Positions 25,217 to 33,919 of a stretch of DNA of 48,562 bases are shown here, in pieces. Positions within the stretch are counted from its first letter, which is position 1, and every line of letters starts with the position of its first letter. Origin of the DNA: Spongiibacteraceae bacterium UBA5047 (GTDB lineage Bacteria; Pseudomonadota; Gammaproteobacteria; Pseudomonadales; Spongiibacteraceae); the NCBI GenBank assembly GCA_002415025.1, contig DIBR01000071.1, forward strand, positions 54,816 through 103,377, read 5' to 3'. The position numbers and the translations under genes were made by a program. The notes under the pieces were generated by a model, which worked only from the letters and a program-made list of their open reading frames with translations, had not been told where the DNA came from and did not search any database.

Positions 25217-27187
25217 TTACAGCGTAATCGCCAGCCCAAACCGCAGCAGGCGTCCCGCACCGGGAAATCCTACCGCTTCCTGATAGCGAACATCAGCGAC
25301 GTTTTCCAGGCCAAGGGTAAGGCTCGTTGTTCTGGTTGCGTCCCAGCGGAGCACCGTATCCCACAGGATGTAGTCGTCCAGCACGTACTCCCGACTTTCG
25401 CAGGTATGCAGCGAGGTGGCAAATTGCTCATCGGTCCAGCGTACACGATTATGCCAACCCAAACGCTTTGCAAACTGACGGCTCAGATCGACGGTAGCAG
25501 TATTTTGGGGTCGATTGGCGAGGTTGCGGTCGCTGTCTTCTACCGTAACAGCAGCATGAGCCAGCCCGGCATGCAAACGCCAGTTTCGCCACTGTGTTTG
25601 TACAGACAGTTCGCCGCCACGGCTGCGAACACGGTCCCGGTTGACGTTGGTAAAAGCTTCAGAATCGAAGTCGATCAGGTCCCGGTAGTCTGTGTCGAAC
25701 AGCGTGAGTTCTATAGCGAGGGCTTGCCATTGAGTGCTGACATCCAGCTGGTAGCTTTGCGCCCGTTCCGGCTTTAAGTCCGGGTTGCCCACCAGCCCGT
25801 GACCGAGGGCAAAAAAGCTCGGGGATTTGAAGCCTTCGGAGTATGACAGGTTTACCCGTGCTTCTTGCCATAGCGGAATACCAACCAGGTAGCGCCGCAC
25901 TGTTTCGCGGCGGGCGTCAGTTTTATCGCGCCGCACTCCCACACTCAATACCAGCGAATTTTCCGATTGCCAGTTGAGTTCCGCAAATCCTCCTTCGGTG
26001 GTTCTGCGCAGGCGGTAGTCGGTATCCAGTGACAGTGGCAAGGGAATAGCCAGCCCTGTTTCCACCGGCAGTGAGGGCAGGCCAAGTAAAAAACCGAGAG
26101 CATCTATCGGGATATCCGGAAACACGACGGCGCCGTGGCTCACGCCCGTTTCCCAACGCCGATCGGCACCAACATTCAGGTTGAAACCGGCAACCCGGGT
26201 ATCACTGACAACGCGCCACTGCTGGCGCTGATAGTCTGCGCTGTAAAAATTTTCCGGCACGTTGTTGTAAGGCGCTATGCCGGGCGAGTGGTAGTCAAGC
26301 TCGCGTTGATATTGGCTGTACTGGGTGGCCAGACGCCAGCCGTCTGCAACGGACAGTTCACCCGACACATAAAAGGTTTCGTCCTGTCCCTCACTGCGAT
26401 CACGGCCATCATTTTGTGCAAACATCGGCCCGCCGCTTTGTTCCGGGTAAGCCCGTTTGGTAAAGTCAGCCTGGCGACCGCCAAGTTGCAGCAGTGCCCG
26501 GTCGAGGGTAAGGCGGTAGTGGGCTGCGGCTTCCGTCAGGTTCCGATTACTGCCGGTCCATACCTTGCCGCTGTCGTTTCGCCCCCCTTGTATGCTGAGA
26601 GTGTGCTTCCCCTCAGCCAGCGTCGCGCTACCCGCACTGCGGAAGGCGCCGTATTCCTGAGCTTCGTGAAGCACCTGCAACCCGGTGTTATCCTCGTTGT
26701 CTGGCGCGGTAATCAGTTTCACAACACCGGCCAGTGCATCAGAGCCATATTCCAGGCTACGCGGCCCCTTGATGACTTCAACGCGCCGAATATGGTCGGG
26801 CGACAAGGTTGCCAGATCATAGGAGCCGCCACGACTGTTGGTGGGATCGTTCACCGCAACGCCATCAATTAGCACGACGGTGAAGTTTGGCTCCGCTCCC
26901 CGAATAGAAACACTGTTAATCCCGCCGGGGCCGCCCTCGCGAGACGCGTAGACACCCTCGATGCCATTCAGCAGTTGATGAAGCTCCGGCGGCTGCTGCA
27001 GATGTATATCCGCAGCCGTGAGAATGTCTACCTTGCCAAGTTGTTTGTTTGTTTGTGTTGAAGGAGCATTGGCTGTGACCAGAATAGATTCCAGTGGCGG
27101 GTTGTCAGCGCAGGTGAGTGATGGAAGCAGGGCGAAAACCTGCACACAGGTGAGTCGCAGCACGGTTAAACGGGGTTGTGAAATCAC
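25217..27187 (-). CDS. TonB-dependent outer-membrane receptor, BtuB-like
   Basis: The 656-residue protein starts at GTG 27187. Residues 1-27 form a signal peptide. A TonB box-like ESILVTA is followed by a plug domain with VSIRGAEPNFTVVLIDGVAVND and VEVIKGPRSLEYGSDALAGVV, then a 22-strand-type barrel ending LRFGLAITL. The size and plug resemble BtuB (cobalamin) receptors. It converges on the SDR gene and diverges from an RhlG-like gene. No cobalamin riboswitch is visible in the 155-base upstream region, so the B12 substrate is uncertain; a steroid-like or siderophore ligand is equally possible. Confidence 0.88.
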   Translation of the reverse strand: MISQPRLTVLRLTCVQVFALLPSLTCADNPPLESILVTANAPSTQTNKQLGKVDILTAADIHLQQPPELHQLLNGIEGVYASREGGPGGINSVSIRGAEPNFTVVLIDGVAVNDPTNSRGGSYDLATLSPDHIRRVEVIKGPRSLEYGSDALAGVVKLITAPDNEDNTGLQVLHEAQEYGAFRSAGSATLAEGKHTLSIQGGRNDSGKVWTGSNRNLTEAAAHYRLTLDRALLQLGGRQADFTKRAYPEQSGGPMFAQNDGRDRSEGQDETFYVSGELSVADGWRLATQYSQYQRELDYHSPGIAPYNNVPENFYSADYQRQQWRVVSDTRVAGFNLNVGADRRWETGVSHGAVVFPDIPIDALGFLLGLPSLPVETGLAIPLPLSLDTDYRLRRTTEGGFAELNWQSENSLVLSVGVRRDKTDARRETVRRYLVGIPLWQEARVNLSYSEGFKSPSFFALGHGLVGNPDLKPERAQSYQLDVSTQWQALAIELTLFDTDYRDLIDFDSEAFTNVNRDRVRSRGGELSVQTQWRNWRLHAGLAHAAVTVEDSDRNLANRPQNTATVDLSRQFAKRLGWHNRVRWTDEQFATSLHTCESREYVLDDYILWDTVLRWDATRTTSLTLGLENVADVRYQEAVGFPGAGRLLRFGLAITL

Positions 27188-27342
27188 GTTGTAAGGATGC
27201 TCATTAATAGCGGCCGGGAGTTAGCTCGCGGCACCGGGTTTCGACATGCTCAGTGTAAATTCTTTGTGGATATTGTAGCCTATTGAAAAGCATAATTACT
27301 GGTCTGTGTGTACGAGCCGCAGAAGCTTCCAAGGAGAGAGAT

Positions 27343-28116
27343 GTGAAAGACCTGTTTTCAATTGTCGGGAAAGTTGCCGTTGTCACTGGCGGTTCCAGAG
27401 GAATCGGCGCAATGATCGCACGTGGATTCCTCGAGAACGGTGCGAAAGTGTATATCAGCGCGCGCAAGGTAGAGGAGCTTAATGCCAGTGCAAAAGCCTT
27501 GTCTGCTTACGGTGAATGTATACCAATCGCCGCAGATTTGGGTTCGCAGGCAGGCACAGAGGCATTTGCAAAAGCGATACAGGAACGTGAACCGAAGATA
27601 GACATTCTGGTAAACAACGCCGGTGCCAGTTGGGGAGCACCGCTGGATGAGTTTCCCGAGCAAGGCTGGGACAAAGTCATGCAGGTTAACGTGAAGTCGA
27701 TATTCTTTTTAACCCAGATGTTGTTACCGCAGTTGCGGTCTGCCGGAAGCAGCGATGATCCGGCGCGCGTTATTAACATTGCCTCAATCAACGGCATTAC
27801 CCACCCAAAGCTGACAAACTATTCCTACTCCGCCAGCAAAGCCGCCGTGATTCAGCTTACGCGGCATATGGCCGTCGATCTCGCCAAAGAGAACATCAAT
27901 ATCAATGGCATTGCACCGGGCTTTTTCCCCAGCAAAATGACCGAATACCTGATTGACGAGTTGGCAGAAAGGGCGCCTACCTCAATTCCGCGAGCTCGTA
28001 TGGGGCAGCCAGAAGATGTTGCCGGCACAGCCATTTACCTCTGTTCCCGCGCCTCTGCCTGGGTGTGCGGGCATACGCTGGTGCTGGATGGGGGCTCGGT
28101 GGCGCAGGCCGGGTGA
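27343..28116 (+). CDS. SDR-family oxidoreductase, RhlG-like
   Basis: The GTG start at 27343 is chosen because AAGGAGAG lies directly upstream; this gives 257 residues. Motifs: VTGGSRGIG (cofactor binding), ARKVEE (NADP-type Arg after strand 2), NNAGASWG, catalytic Ser in INIASING, and YSASK. The NNAGASWGAPLDEFPEQGWDKVMQVNV stretch is strongly RhlG-like. RhlG was described as a beta-ketoacyl reductase for hydroxyacyl supply to rhamnolipids, a role later questioned. No rhamnosyltransferase gene is adjacent, so only the SDR function is firm. Confidence 0.9.
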   Translation: MKDLFSIVGKVAVVTGGSRGIGAMIARGFLENGAKVYISARKVEELNASAKALSAYGECIPIAADLGSQAGTEAFAKAIQEREPKIDILVNNAGASWGAPLDEFPEQGWDKVMQVNVKSIFFLTQMLLPQLRSAGSSDDPARVINIASINGITHPKLTNYSYSASKAAVIQLTRHMAVDLAKENININGIAPGFFPSKMTEYLIDELAERAPTSIPRARMGQPEDVAGTAIYLCSRASAWVCGHTLVLDGGSVAQAG

Positions 28117-28196
28117 GGGCAGCACCAATAGGAGCCGGCCTGCGCCGCATACCTTACGACTCTTCAGGTTGTTGGGCTGTGGGCATTCCTGAAGTT

Positions 28197-28550
28197 TCAA
28201 TACGTTGCCATATTTGTGAATCTCAGGTGGGACTCTTTGTTTTCAACGAGCTGGCAGTGGTACTCCCGGTCACCGGACAGGTAGACATGATAGTGCCAGT
28301 GTTCGTTTAAAAGAGTTTCCAGGCTCTCAGCAATTTCCATGAGTTCAGCGTGAGTTTCCGGGAAGTCACATTTTAGAATTAATCCGCGTCGAATGGCTTC
28401 GGCGGGTGCGTTTTCCATCTCAAAAAATGTAAAGCCTTGCCCTTTGACGATACGCCAGTTTTCTCCGCTGGCAACGTTAGTAGGGGTCGTTACGCATCCA
28501 GCAATCGCGCACATAAGCAGAGCAACAATAAGCTTGTACTGATCTTTCAT
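28197..28550 (-). CDS. Small lipoprotein of unknown function
   Basis: The 117-residue protein has a lipoprotein signal: charged start MKDQYK, hydrophobic stretch, and lipobox IAGC with Cys19. The mature part contains GQGFTFFEMENAPAEAIRRG and a short His/Tyr-rich stretch EHWHYHVYLSGDREYH, with two further Cys (LKCDF, YHCQL) that could pair. No family is recognised. It converges on the RhlG-like gene. Asp at +2 is absent (CVTT), so sorting to the outer membrane is expected. Confidence 0.7.
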   Translation of the reverse strand: MKDQYKLIVALLMCAIAGCVTTPTNVASGENWRIVKGQGFTFFEMENAPAEAIRRGLILKCDFPETHAELMEIAESLETLLNEHWHYHVYLSGDREYHCQLVENKESHLRFTNMATY

Positions 28551-28985
28551 ATAATTACTTCGCGTCTGGCCGGTTTGAATTGAGGAGTCACCTCATACTA
28601 CCGGACTCACACTAGACTGTAATCCCCCCATTATTAGCCGTCTGATTGAGTAGAGGGTTAAGCAGCCTGCATTAGCTGCACGGGTGTCATTGCTGGCTCG
28701 GCGGTGACCTGAGGGTATCTAGAGCCCACTGCCCTGCGCCCTATACCCGCGATCTGAGGGGTGTGGCCCCGCTATCTACGCCTGAGACTCCTAATAAATA
28801 GTGCACCTCACCTAAAAACAATGGACGCTTTCCAAAGTAATTCTACCCGCAGCCAATTATTCTGAAATTCTGAAAAATTGACGATTAACGTCGTATCCGG
28901 CGAGCGTTGCAGCTAAAGGCTGGCGCGCTTTACGGAGCTTCGGACTATCGTTCAATTGGTGTTATCAGCTATATAGGCATTTACT
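28551..28985. other. 435-base gene-free region
   Basis: This stretch separates the divergent lipoprotein gene and TonB receptor. No open frame of useful length, tRNA or convincing terminator is seen. The middle part (about 28620-28800) has several short inverted repeats, for example CAGCCTGCATTAGCTGC, and stops in all frames, so it may be a decayed mobile-element end. Promoters for both flanking genes presumably lie here. Confidence 0.4.
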
Positions 28986-31199
28986 ATGCGTTTACCAATT
29001 GTACTTGTCGCACTCTCTATAACCTGTTCTGGACCTGCGTTTTCGGAAAACAAGCCAAAGCGAATAGAAGAGGTTCTGGTTACGGCCAACAAGCGAAGCC
29101 AGAGTATTTCGTCCATTGCGGGCGCGGTCAGTGCGATCGACAAGGCGATGCTGGAAGAAACCGGCGCTGCAGATCTTTCGGAATATTTGACGCTTTCGGC
29201 GGGCGTGAATTTCAGCAGCAGCACACCAGGGCTGTCGGTGGTGACTATTCGAGGTGTGTCCTCCGATACCTTTCCCGGCCAGGCGCAAACCGCAGTCGGG
29301 ATTTATTACGACGATATCCCGCTAACCGATCCCGCTGCACCTATGGTTGTGCCGGATATCGACTCCTTTGATGCGGATCGTGTGGAAATTCTGCGCGGCC
29401 CGCAGGGCGCCTTGTATGGGTCCGCGTCTATGGGGGGCGCTGTCAACTATATTCCCATAGCGCCAAACCCTGAAGAAGTCGACTTTGCAGCGCAGCTAAT
29501 TGCCACTGACAGAACCAACAGTTCTGTTAGCTATAGTCGAAAGGTTATGTTGAACGTGCCTTTGATCTCAGACAAATTAGCGTTGCGGGCTGTCGCTCAT
29601 GAAACAGAGACACAAGGCTATATTGACAACATCGGCACAGGTGAGGAGCAAGCAAACGACGTTACAACGCGCGGCGGCAGAATTGCTCTCTCCTGGGATA
29701 TAAACCCCGGGATGATGTTGAAGCTCCACGGGTTGCAACAGACCATTGCTGTCGAAGACTCCGGATACGTCGATGAGCGGCTGGATGACTTGAAAAAGGA
29801 AACAACCCAGCCAGAGCCGACCGACACAGAGCTCTCTGTCGCAGGTATTCGCTATGAGCACTCACTCGATGAACACGGCGATGTTGTTTTCGTCGGCAGT
29901 TACCAGGAGAAATCAAGCTTTCTTTCTGTCGATGGAGCCACGGCCCTGGGCATACAGGATACCGGCCTGGGGATTATTCTAGAACAGGGCGGGACCGTCG
30001 AAGGCTATAGCGCCGAGGTGCGCTATATATCACCGCCAGATGATACGTTTGAGTATTTGCTCGGTTTGTCTTATGCAAATCGTGACGAAGATTTTTATGT
30101 GATTCTCGATTCGGCGGAATTGGCCGAGATATCCGAATCAATCGTAGCACTGGCAAATCAGCTTGGTATCACATTGCCTTCTACGCTGACTGCCGCGACA
30201 ACGCTCTTCCGGCAATCCGTCTTGATCGATGCACCGGAAGAAGCAGCGTTCTTCGAGGGTAGCTGGCAGTTTGTTGACAACCTTCGCTTGGTTGCCGGCG
30301 GCCGTTACTACAACAACCGTATTGATAGTGAAGTTGTCGGTCAGGGCCTGCTATTTTTGACAGATGGAAGCACTGAGTTTTACGAGCAGCGTTCGAATTC
30401 AGCAGAGGGCTTTAACCCTAAAGTCTCGCTTTCCTGGGAGCCGACCGATGATATTCTGGCCTACAGTTTGTACTCTCGCGGCTATCGGCTCGGTGGCCCT
30501 AATCTCGTTCCCAACAATGCTATTTTCAACACCAAGAGCAATTACGAGCCCGATGAAGTAAAAAACTATGAGGTGGGTGTCAAATCTTTCTGGTTTGACG
30601 ATCGCCTTTCCATTGATATCGCTGCGTTCTATATCGACTGGCGAGATATGCAACTTGTTACTGCAGACGACAAGGGCACGTTCAAGTATCTTGATAATGC
30701 CGGCGACGCCGAGATTAAAGGTGTCGAACTGTCACTGGTGCTGGCTCCGCTCGATTTTCTAAATACACGCTCTACCATCACTTGGCTTGACGCTCGTTTA
30801 GCGGAGGATTATGACCCGCAAAATGGACGTCCCCCTGCACAAGCTGGAGACCGCCTGCCTGGGTCTCCTGAATGGTCATTGAGTAACACGATCAATCTGA
30901 ATTGGTATAGCCACAAGTGGCAGCCATCGTTGACGCTCGTGCACCGGTACGAGGGCGAATCCCCTAGCAACCTGTCATTCCAGGATATCAAGAAAGGTGA
31001 TTACCACTTGCTTGATCTTCGTGCGTCCCTAACGTTTGAAAAATTCTCTATAAGCTTTTTTGGGAAGAATCTAGAAGACAAGCGGGGCGTAACGGCTTCT
31101 AACAACTACGCGGGGACTACCGGCACGATACTATCGCACAAGTACATTACGCCGCCGCGTAGCTATGGCGTTCAGCTCGACTACAAATTTGCACCATAA
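28986..31199 (+). CDS. TonB-dependent receptor
   Basis: The 737-residue protein starts at ATG 28986 with a signal peptide ending about residue 20 (CSGPAFSE). The TonB box region IEEVLVTANKRSQ and plug motifs VVTIRGVSSDTFPG and VEILRGPQGALYGSASMGGAVNYI are typical of the large receptor class that imports siderophores, plant or microbial organics in proteobacteria rich in these proteins. The barrel ends YGVQLDYKFAP. It is followed after 16 bases by an alpha/beta hydrolase and then by a DUF885 protein, which suggests import and hydrolysis of an ester or peptide-like compound. Confidence 0.93.
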   Translation: MRLPIVLVALSITCSGPAFSENKPKRIEEVLVTANKRSQSISSIAGAVSAIDKAMLEETGAADLSEYLTLSAGVNFSSSTPGLSVVTIRGVSSDTFPGQAQTAVGIYYDDIPLTDPAAPMVVPDIDSFDADRVEILRGPQGALYGSASMGGAVNYIPIAPNPEEVDFAAQLIATDRTNSSVSYSRKVMLNVPLISDKLALRAVAHETETQGYIDNIGTGEEQANDVTTRGGRIALSWDINPGMMLKLHGLQQTIAVEDSGYVDERLDDLKKETTQPEPTDTELSVAGIRYEHSLDEHGDVVFVGSYQEKSSFLSVDGATALGIQDTGLGIILEQGGTVEGYSAEVRYISPPDDTFEYLLGLSYANRDEDFYVILDSAELAEISESIVALANQLGITLPSTLTAATTLFRQSVLIDAPEEAAFFEGSWQFVDNLRLVAGGRYYNNRIDSEVVGQGLLFLTDGSTEFYEQRSNSAEGFNPKVSLSWEPTDDILAYSLYSRGYRLGGPNLVPNNAIFNTKSNYEPDEVKNYEVGVKSFWFDDRLSIDIAAFYIDWRDMQLVTADDKGTFKYLDNAGDAEIKGVELSLVLAPLDFLNTRSTITWLDARLAEDYDPQNGRPPAQAGDRLPGSPEWSLSNTINLNWYSHKWQPSLTLVHRYEGESPSNLSFQDIKKGDYHLLDLRASLTFEKFSISFFGKNLEDKRGVTASNNYAGTTGTILSHKYITPPRSYGVQLDYKFAP

Positions 31200-31215
31200 A
31201 GACGGGAGAAATACG

Positions 31216-32163
31216 GTGACCAATTTTTCGCAGCCACCTGTTAACACACTGCAATTACCTGATGGCCGCCAGTTGGCCTGGTATGAATACGGTGATCCTG
31301 AGGGGCAGCCCTGTATCTATACAACCGGAACACCGGCGTCCGGGTTGCTGGGCGTTTTATACCATGAGTCGGCAAAAGAAGCCGGAGTCAGATTTATCTC
31401 ACTAGACAAACCGGGCTATGGGCATTCGGACTACATGCCGGGAAGGCGACTGACAGATTGGCCGCGGGACGTTAATGCGCTGGCGGACCATCTGGGTTTG
31501 GATACATTCGCGGCGATGGGTGAGTCCGGAGGTGGCCCCCACGTACTGGCACTCGCATGGGGATTACCAGAGAGAGTCACGGTGGCATTGGACGTTTCGG
31601 GGATGGGGCCGGGGCATGAAGACTGGGTGCGCAAAGGCATGAAGCCGCTGAACCGTCGTCTATTTTGGTTGGCTCAGAAGGCCCCATGGCTGTTGCGGTT
31701 TGCCATGCGGCAGATGGCCAATAGTCTGAAGGACCCGAAACGCCGGGAAAAATGGATCGCAGATCAGCTCAAGGCAGCACCCCCGGCGGATCGGGCTTTA
31801 ACAGAGTCAGCGCCGGGTTTAACAGAGCTGACGCTTGATGCGTATCTCGATGCAATCCGTATGGGGCCTAAGGGTGCTGCGCAGGAAATGGCGATTTTTG
31901 GTCAGCCCTGGGGCTTTTCTCTTTCAGAAATCCGCATTCCGGTGCAGGTATGGCATGGCACTGAGGACGTCAATGTTCCGGTCGCAATAGCCGAGCGCTT
32001 GTGCCAAGAGATTCCCTCTGCCGAAGCCTTAATCTTCGAGGGAGAAGGCCACGTAGTGGGTTACACGCGAGCAAGGGAGATCATGCAACAAATTGTGCAG
32101 GTCGGCAGCCGCCCAGCGGGTCAAACGACCGACAATATCACAACCAAGCCGCTTGTAATTTAA
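31216..32163 (+). CDS. Alpha/beta hydrolase
   Basis: The 315-residue protein starts at GTG 31216 behind GGGAGAAA. An upstream in-frame start would overlap the receptor gene and has no ribosome site. The nucleophile elbow is GESGGGP with Ser104; the likely acid is the Asp in WHGTEDVNVP and the base the His in GEGHVVGY. A helical cap region lies between about 140 and 230. There is no signal peptide, so it acts in the cytoplasm on material brought in by the upstream receptor. Substrate unknown. Confidence 0.9.
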   Translation: MTNFSQPPVNTLQLPDGRQLAWYEYGDPEGQPCIYTTGTPASGLLGVLYHESAKEAGVRFISLDKPGYGHSDYMPGRRLTDWPRDVNALADHLGLDTFAAMGESGGGPHVLALAWGLPERVTVALDVSGMGPGHEDWVRKGMKPLNRRLFWLAQKAPWLLRFAMRQMANSLKDPKRREKWIADQLKAAPPADRALTESAPGLTELTLDAYLDAIRMGPKGAAQEMAIFGQPWGFSLSEIRIPVQVWHGTEDVNVPVAIAERLCQEIPSAEALIFEGEGHVVGYTRAREIMQQIVQVGSRPAGQTTDNITTKPLVI

Positions 32164-32178
32164 GGAGGGCGCCATTTT

Positions 32179-33858
32179 ATGAGTGATGAAGAACAGAAGT
32201 TGGATGCTCTGTTTACTGACTATTGGCAACACATCCTGACCTCTTCTCCCCAGATTGCTCAGCAAGTCGGTGACAGTCGGCATGCGCGTACCCTGGCTAA
32301 GGAATCCTTGGCAGACTATGCGGAGCGGTACGAAGGCGCAAAAGCGCTAATGCAACGACTGCAATCGTTAGCCGCCGAGAATCTCGATGGCGAAGACGCG
32401 CAGAATTTAGCCATGATGGAACGAGAGCTTGCGAATAGTCTTCAGGATTTTGAACTGGACTCATACCTGCGTCCAGGGGTTTATCCGTTTTCGCCCCCAA
32501 TGCTCGCCGGCTACCTGCTTCAGCAATCATCGATCATAAGCGTGGCAGATGCTGAGGATTACGTCGCGCGCTTGTCGCAGGTGTCCGAGTTTATCGACCA
32601 TCACATTGAGCGTTTCAAAGAAGGGTTCAAGCTAGGCTATACCTTGCCCGGGTGCTTACTTGAGCCACTCACTAAAGATGCTCAAGGGCGTCTCGATGCG
32701 CCGGCAGAGTCCTGTGAAGAAATTCGCGTGTTGTTGCCGAAAACGGAACCCAAATTTGAATCGGTGCGGGCTAGCGCCCTCGAGGCGATAAACCATTCGG
32801 TTAAGGCGGCTCAGCAACGATGGCTCGAATTTGTTCGCAATGAAATGGCCCAGCATACCAGCGAGTCCATTGCGACCTGCAGCCAGCCGAATGGGCAGGC
32901 CTATTATCAACAACGCATCCGGGTCGAAAGTGGATCGGTGCTGTCACCCGATGAGATTCATGCCATTGGGTTGAAAGAAGTCGAGCGGATTTCTGCCGAG
33001 ATGGTAGCCATTGCGGGTAAGGCGGGTTTTGAAGGAAACCTCAAAGGCTTTCAAGAGCACCTGAAAGCGGATAAATCGCTGATCGCTGAGTCAGCAGAGG
33101 TACTAAAAGCCCAGATTGAACAACTGTCAATGCAAATCAACCGTCGCATCCCCGAGTTTTTTGGCCGCATACCGCGCATGACGTATGGGGTAGAGAGCAT
33201 TCCAGAAGCCGCCGCGGCGGGTTTGCCGCCTGCCTATGCGCAGCCCAATCCGCCCAACGGAAAGACCGCGGGTATCCATTGGATAACCAGCTTGCCGGAA
33301 AAAGCCCCTCGCTACATGCATATCCCGCTCGCTTTACACGAGGCGTGGCCGGGTCACTTGATGCATCTGGCATTGCTGCAAGAAATGTATCAACTACCGG
33401 CGTTTCGGCGCTACGGTGCGCTGAACTATATCTCCTATGTTGAGGGGTGGGCGCTTTACTGCGAACGCCTTGGCCATGACATGGGGCTCTACAATGACCC
33501 AGTGGACGCCTATGGTCATCTGGACATGGAGATGTGGCGGGCTTGCCGTCTGGTTGTGGACACGGGCATTCATGCCAAATCCTGGAGCAGAGATCAGGCC
33601 GTGGCGTTCATGCGTGAACACACCAGCCTGCCAGACGCCACGATCGAATCCGAGGTCGACCGATACATCGGGCTACCCGCGCAGGCGTTAGCATACAAAA
33701 TCGGCGAGCTGAAGATCAGAGAGCTACGAGCGCGCGCGGAAGCGCATTTTGGTGACGACTTTTCCCTGCGGGACCTGCATGACCAGTTGATCAGCTGTGG
33801 TGCAGTAACCATGGAATTACTGGATAACCATATACAGCGCTGGTTGGAAGCCGCATAA
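32179..33858 (+). CDS. DUF885-family putative metallopeptidase
   Basis: The 559-residue protein starts at ATG 32179, with AAGGAGGG just upstream and 15 bases after the hydrolase stop. DUF885 features are clear: the zinc-site-like HEAWPGH (387-393) and downstream YVEGWALYCERLG with a conserved Glu (about 422). YAQPNPPNGKTAGIHWIT also matches the family. DUF885 proteins resemble gluzincin carboxypeptidases, but few have tested activity. No signal peptide is present, whereas many relatives are lipoproteins, so this one should act inside the cell. Confidence 0.87.
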   Translation: MSDEEQKLDALFTDYWQHILTSSPQIAQQVGDSRHARTLAKESLADYAERYEGAKALMQRLQSLAAENLDGEDAQNLAMMERELANSLQDFELDSYLRPGVYPFSPPMLAGYLLQQSSIISVADAEDYVARLSQVSEFIDHHIERFKEGFKLGYTLPGCLLEPLTKDAQGRLDAPAESCEEIRVLLPKTEPKFESVRASALEAINHSVKAAQQRWLEFVRNEMAQHTSESIATCSQPNGQAYYQQRIRVESGSVLSPDEIHAIGLKEVERISAEMVAIAGKAGFEGNLKGFQEHLKADKSLIAESAEVLKAQIEQLSMQINRRIPEFFGRIPRMTYGVESIPEAAAAGLPPAYAQPNPPNGKTAGIHWITSLPEKAPRYMHIPLALHEAWPGHLMHLALLQEMYQLPAFRRYGALNYISYVEGWALYCERLGHDMGLYNDPVDAYGHLDMEMWRACRLVVDTGIHAKSWSRDQAVAFMREHTSLPDATIESEVDRYIGLPAQALAYKIGELKIRELRARAEAHFGDDFSLRDLHDQLISCGAVTMELLDNHIQRWLEAA

Positions 33859-33865
33859 CGGAATG

Positions 33866-33911
33866 TCTAGTGCAGGCGGGTATATAGCGGAGCTACCTTG
33901 CCTGCACTAGA
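33866..33911. repeat. 12-bp perfect inverted repeat before the AraC-type gene
   Basis: TCTAGTGCAGGC (33866-33877) and GCCTGCACTAGA (33900-33911) pair perfectly, and GGTA/TACC inside the loop can extend the stem. It lies 8 bases after the DUF885 stop and 9 bases before the AraC-type start. No T run follows, so it may be a terminator-like processing hairpin or the operator of the regulator. Confidence 0.6.
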
Positions 33912-33919
33912 ATGACGTA

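Noticed and set aside
26135..26872. 245-codon frame opposite the BtuB-like receptor
   Set aside because: It is a shadow of a GC-biased coding strand; the receptor frame has clear plug and barrel motifs.
27188..27342. Cobalamin riboswitch before the BtuB-like receptor
   Set aside because: The interval is too short and shows no B12-box core or the usual long-range pairing.
28620..28800. Insertion sequence end
   Set aside because: Short inverted repeats are present, but no transposase remnant, matching opposite end or target duplication could be identified.
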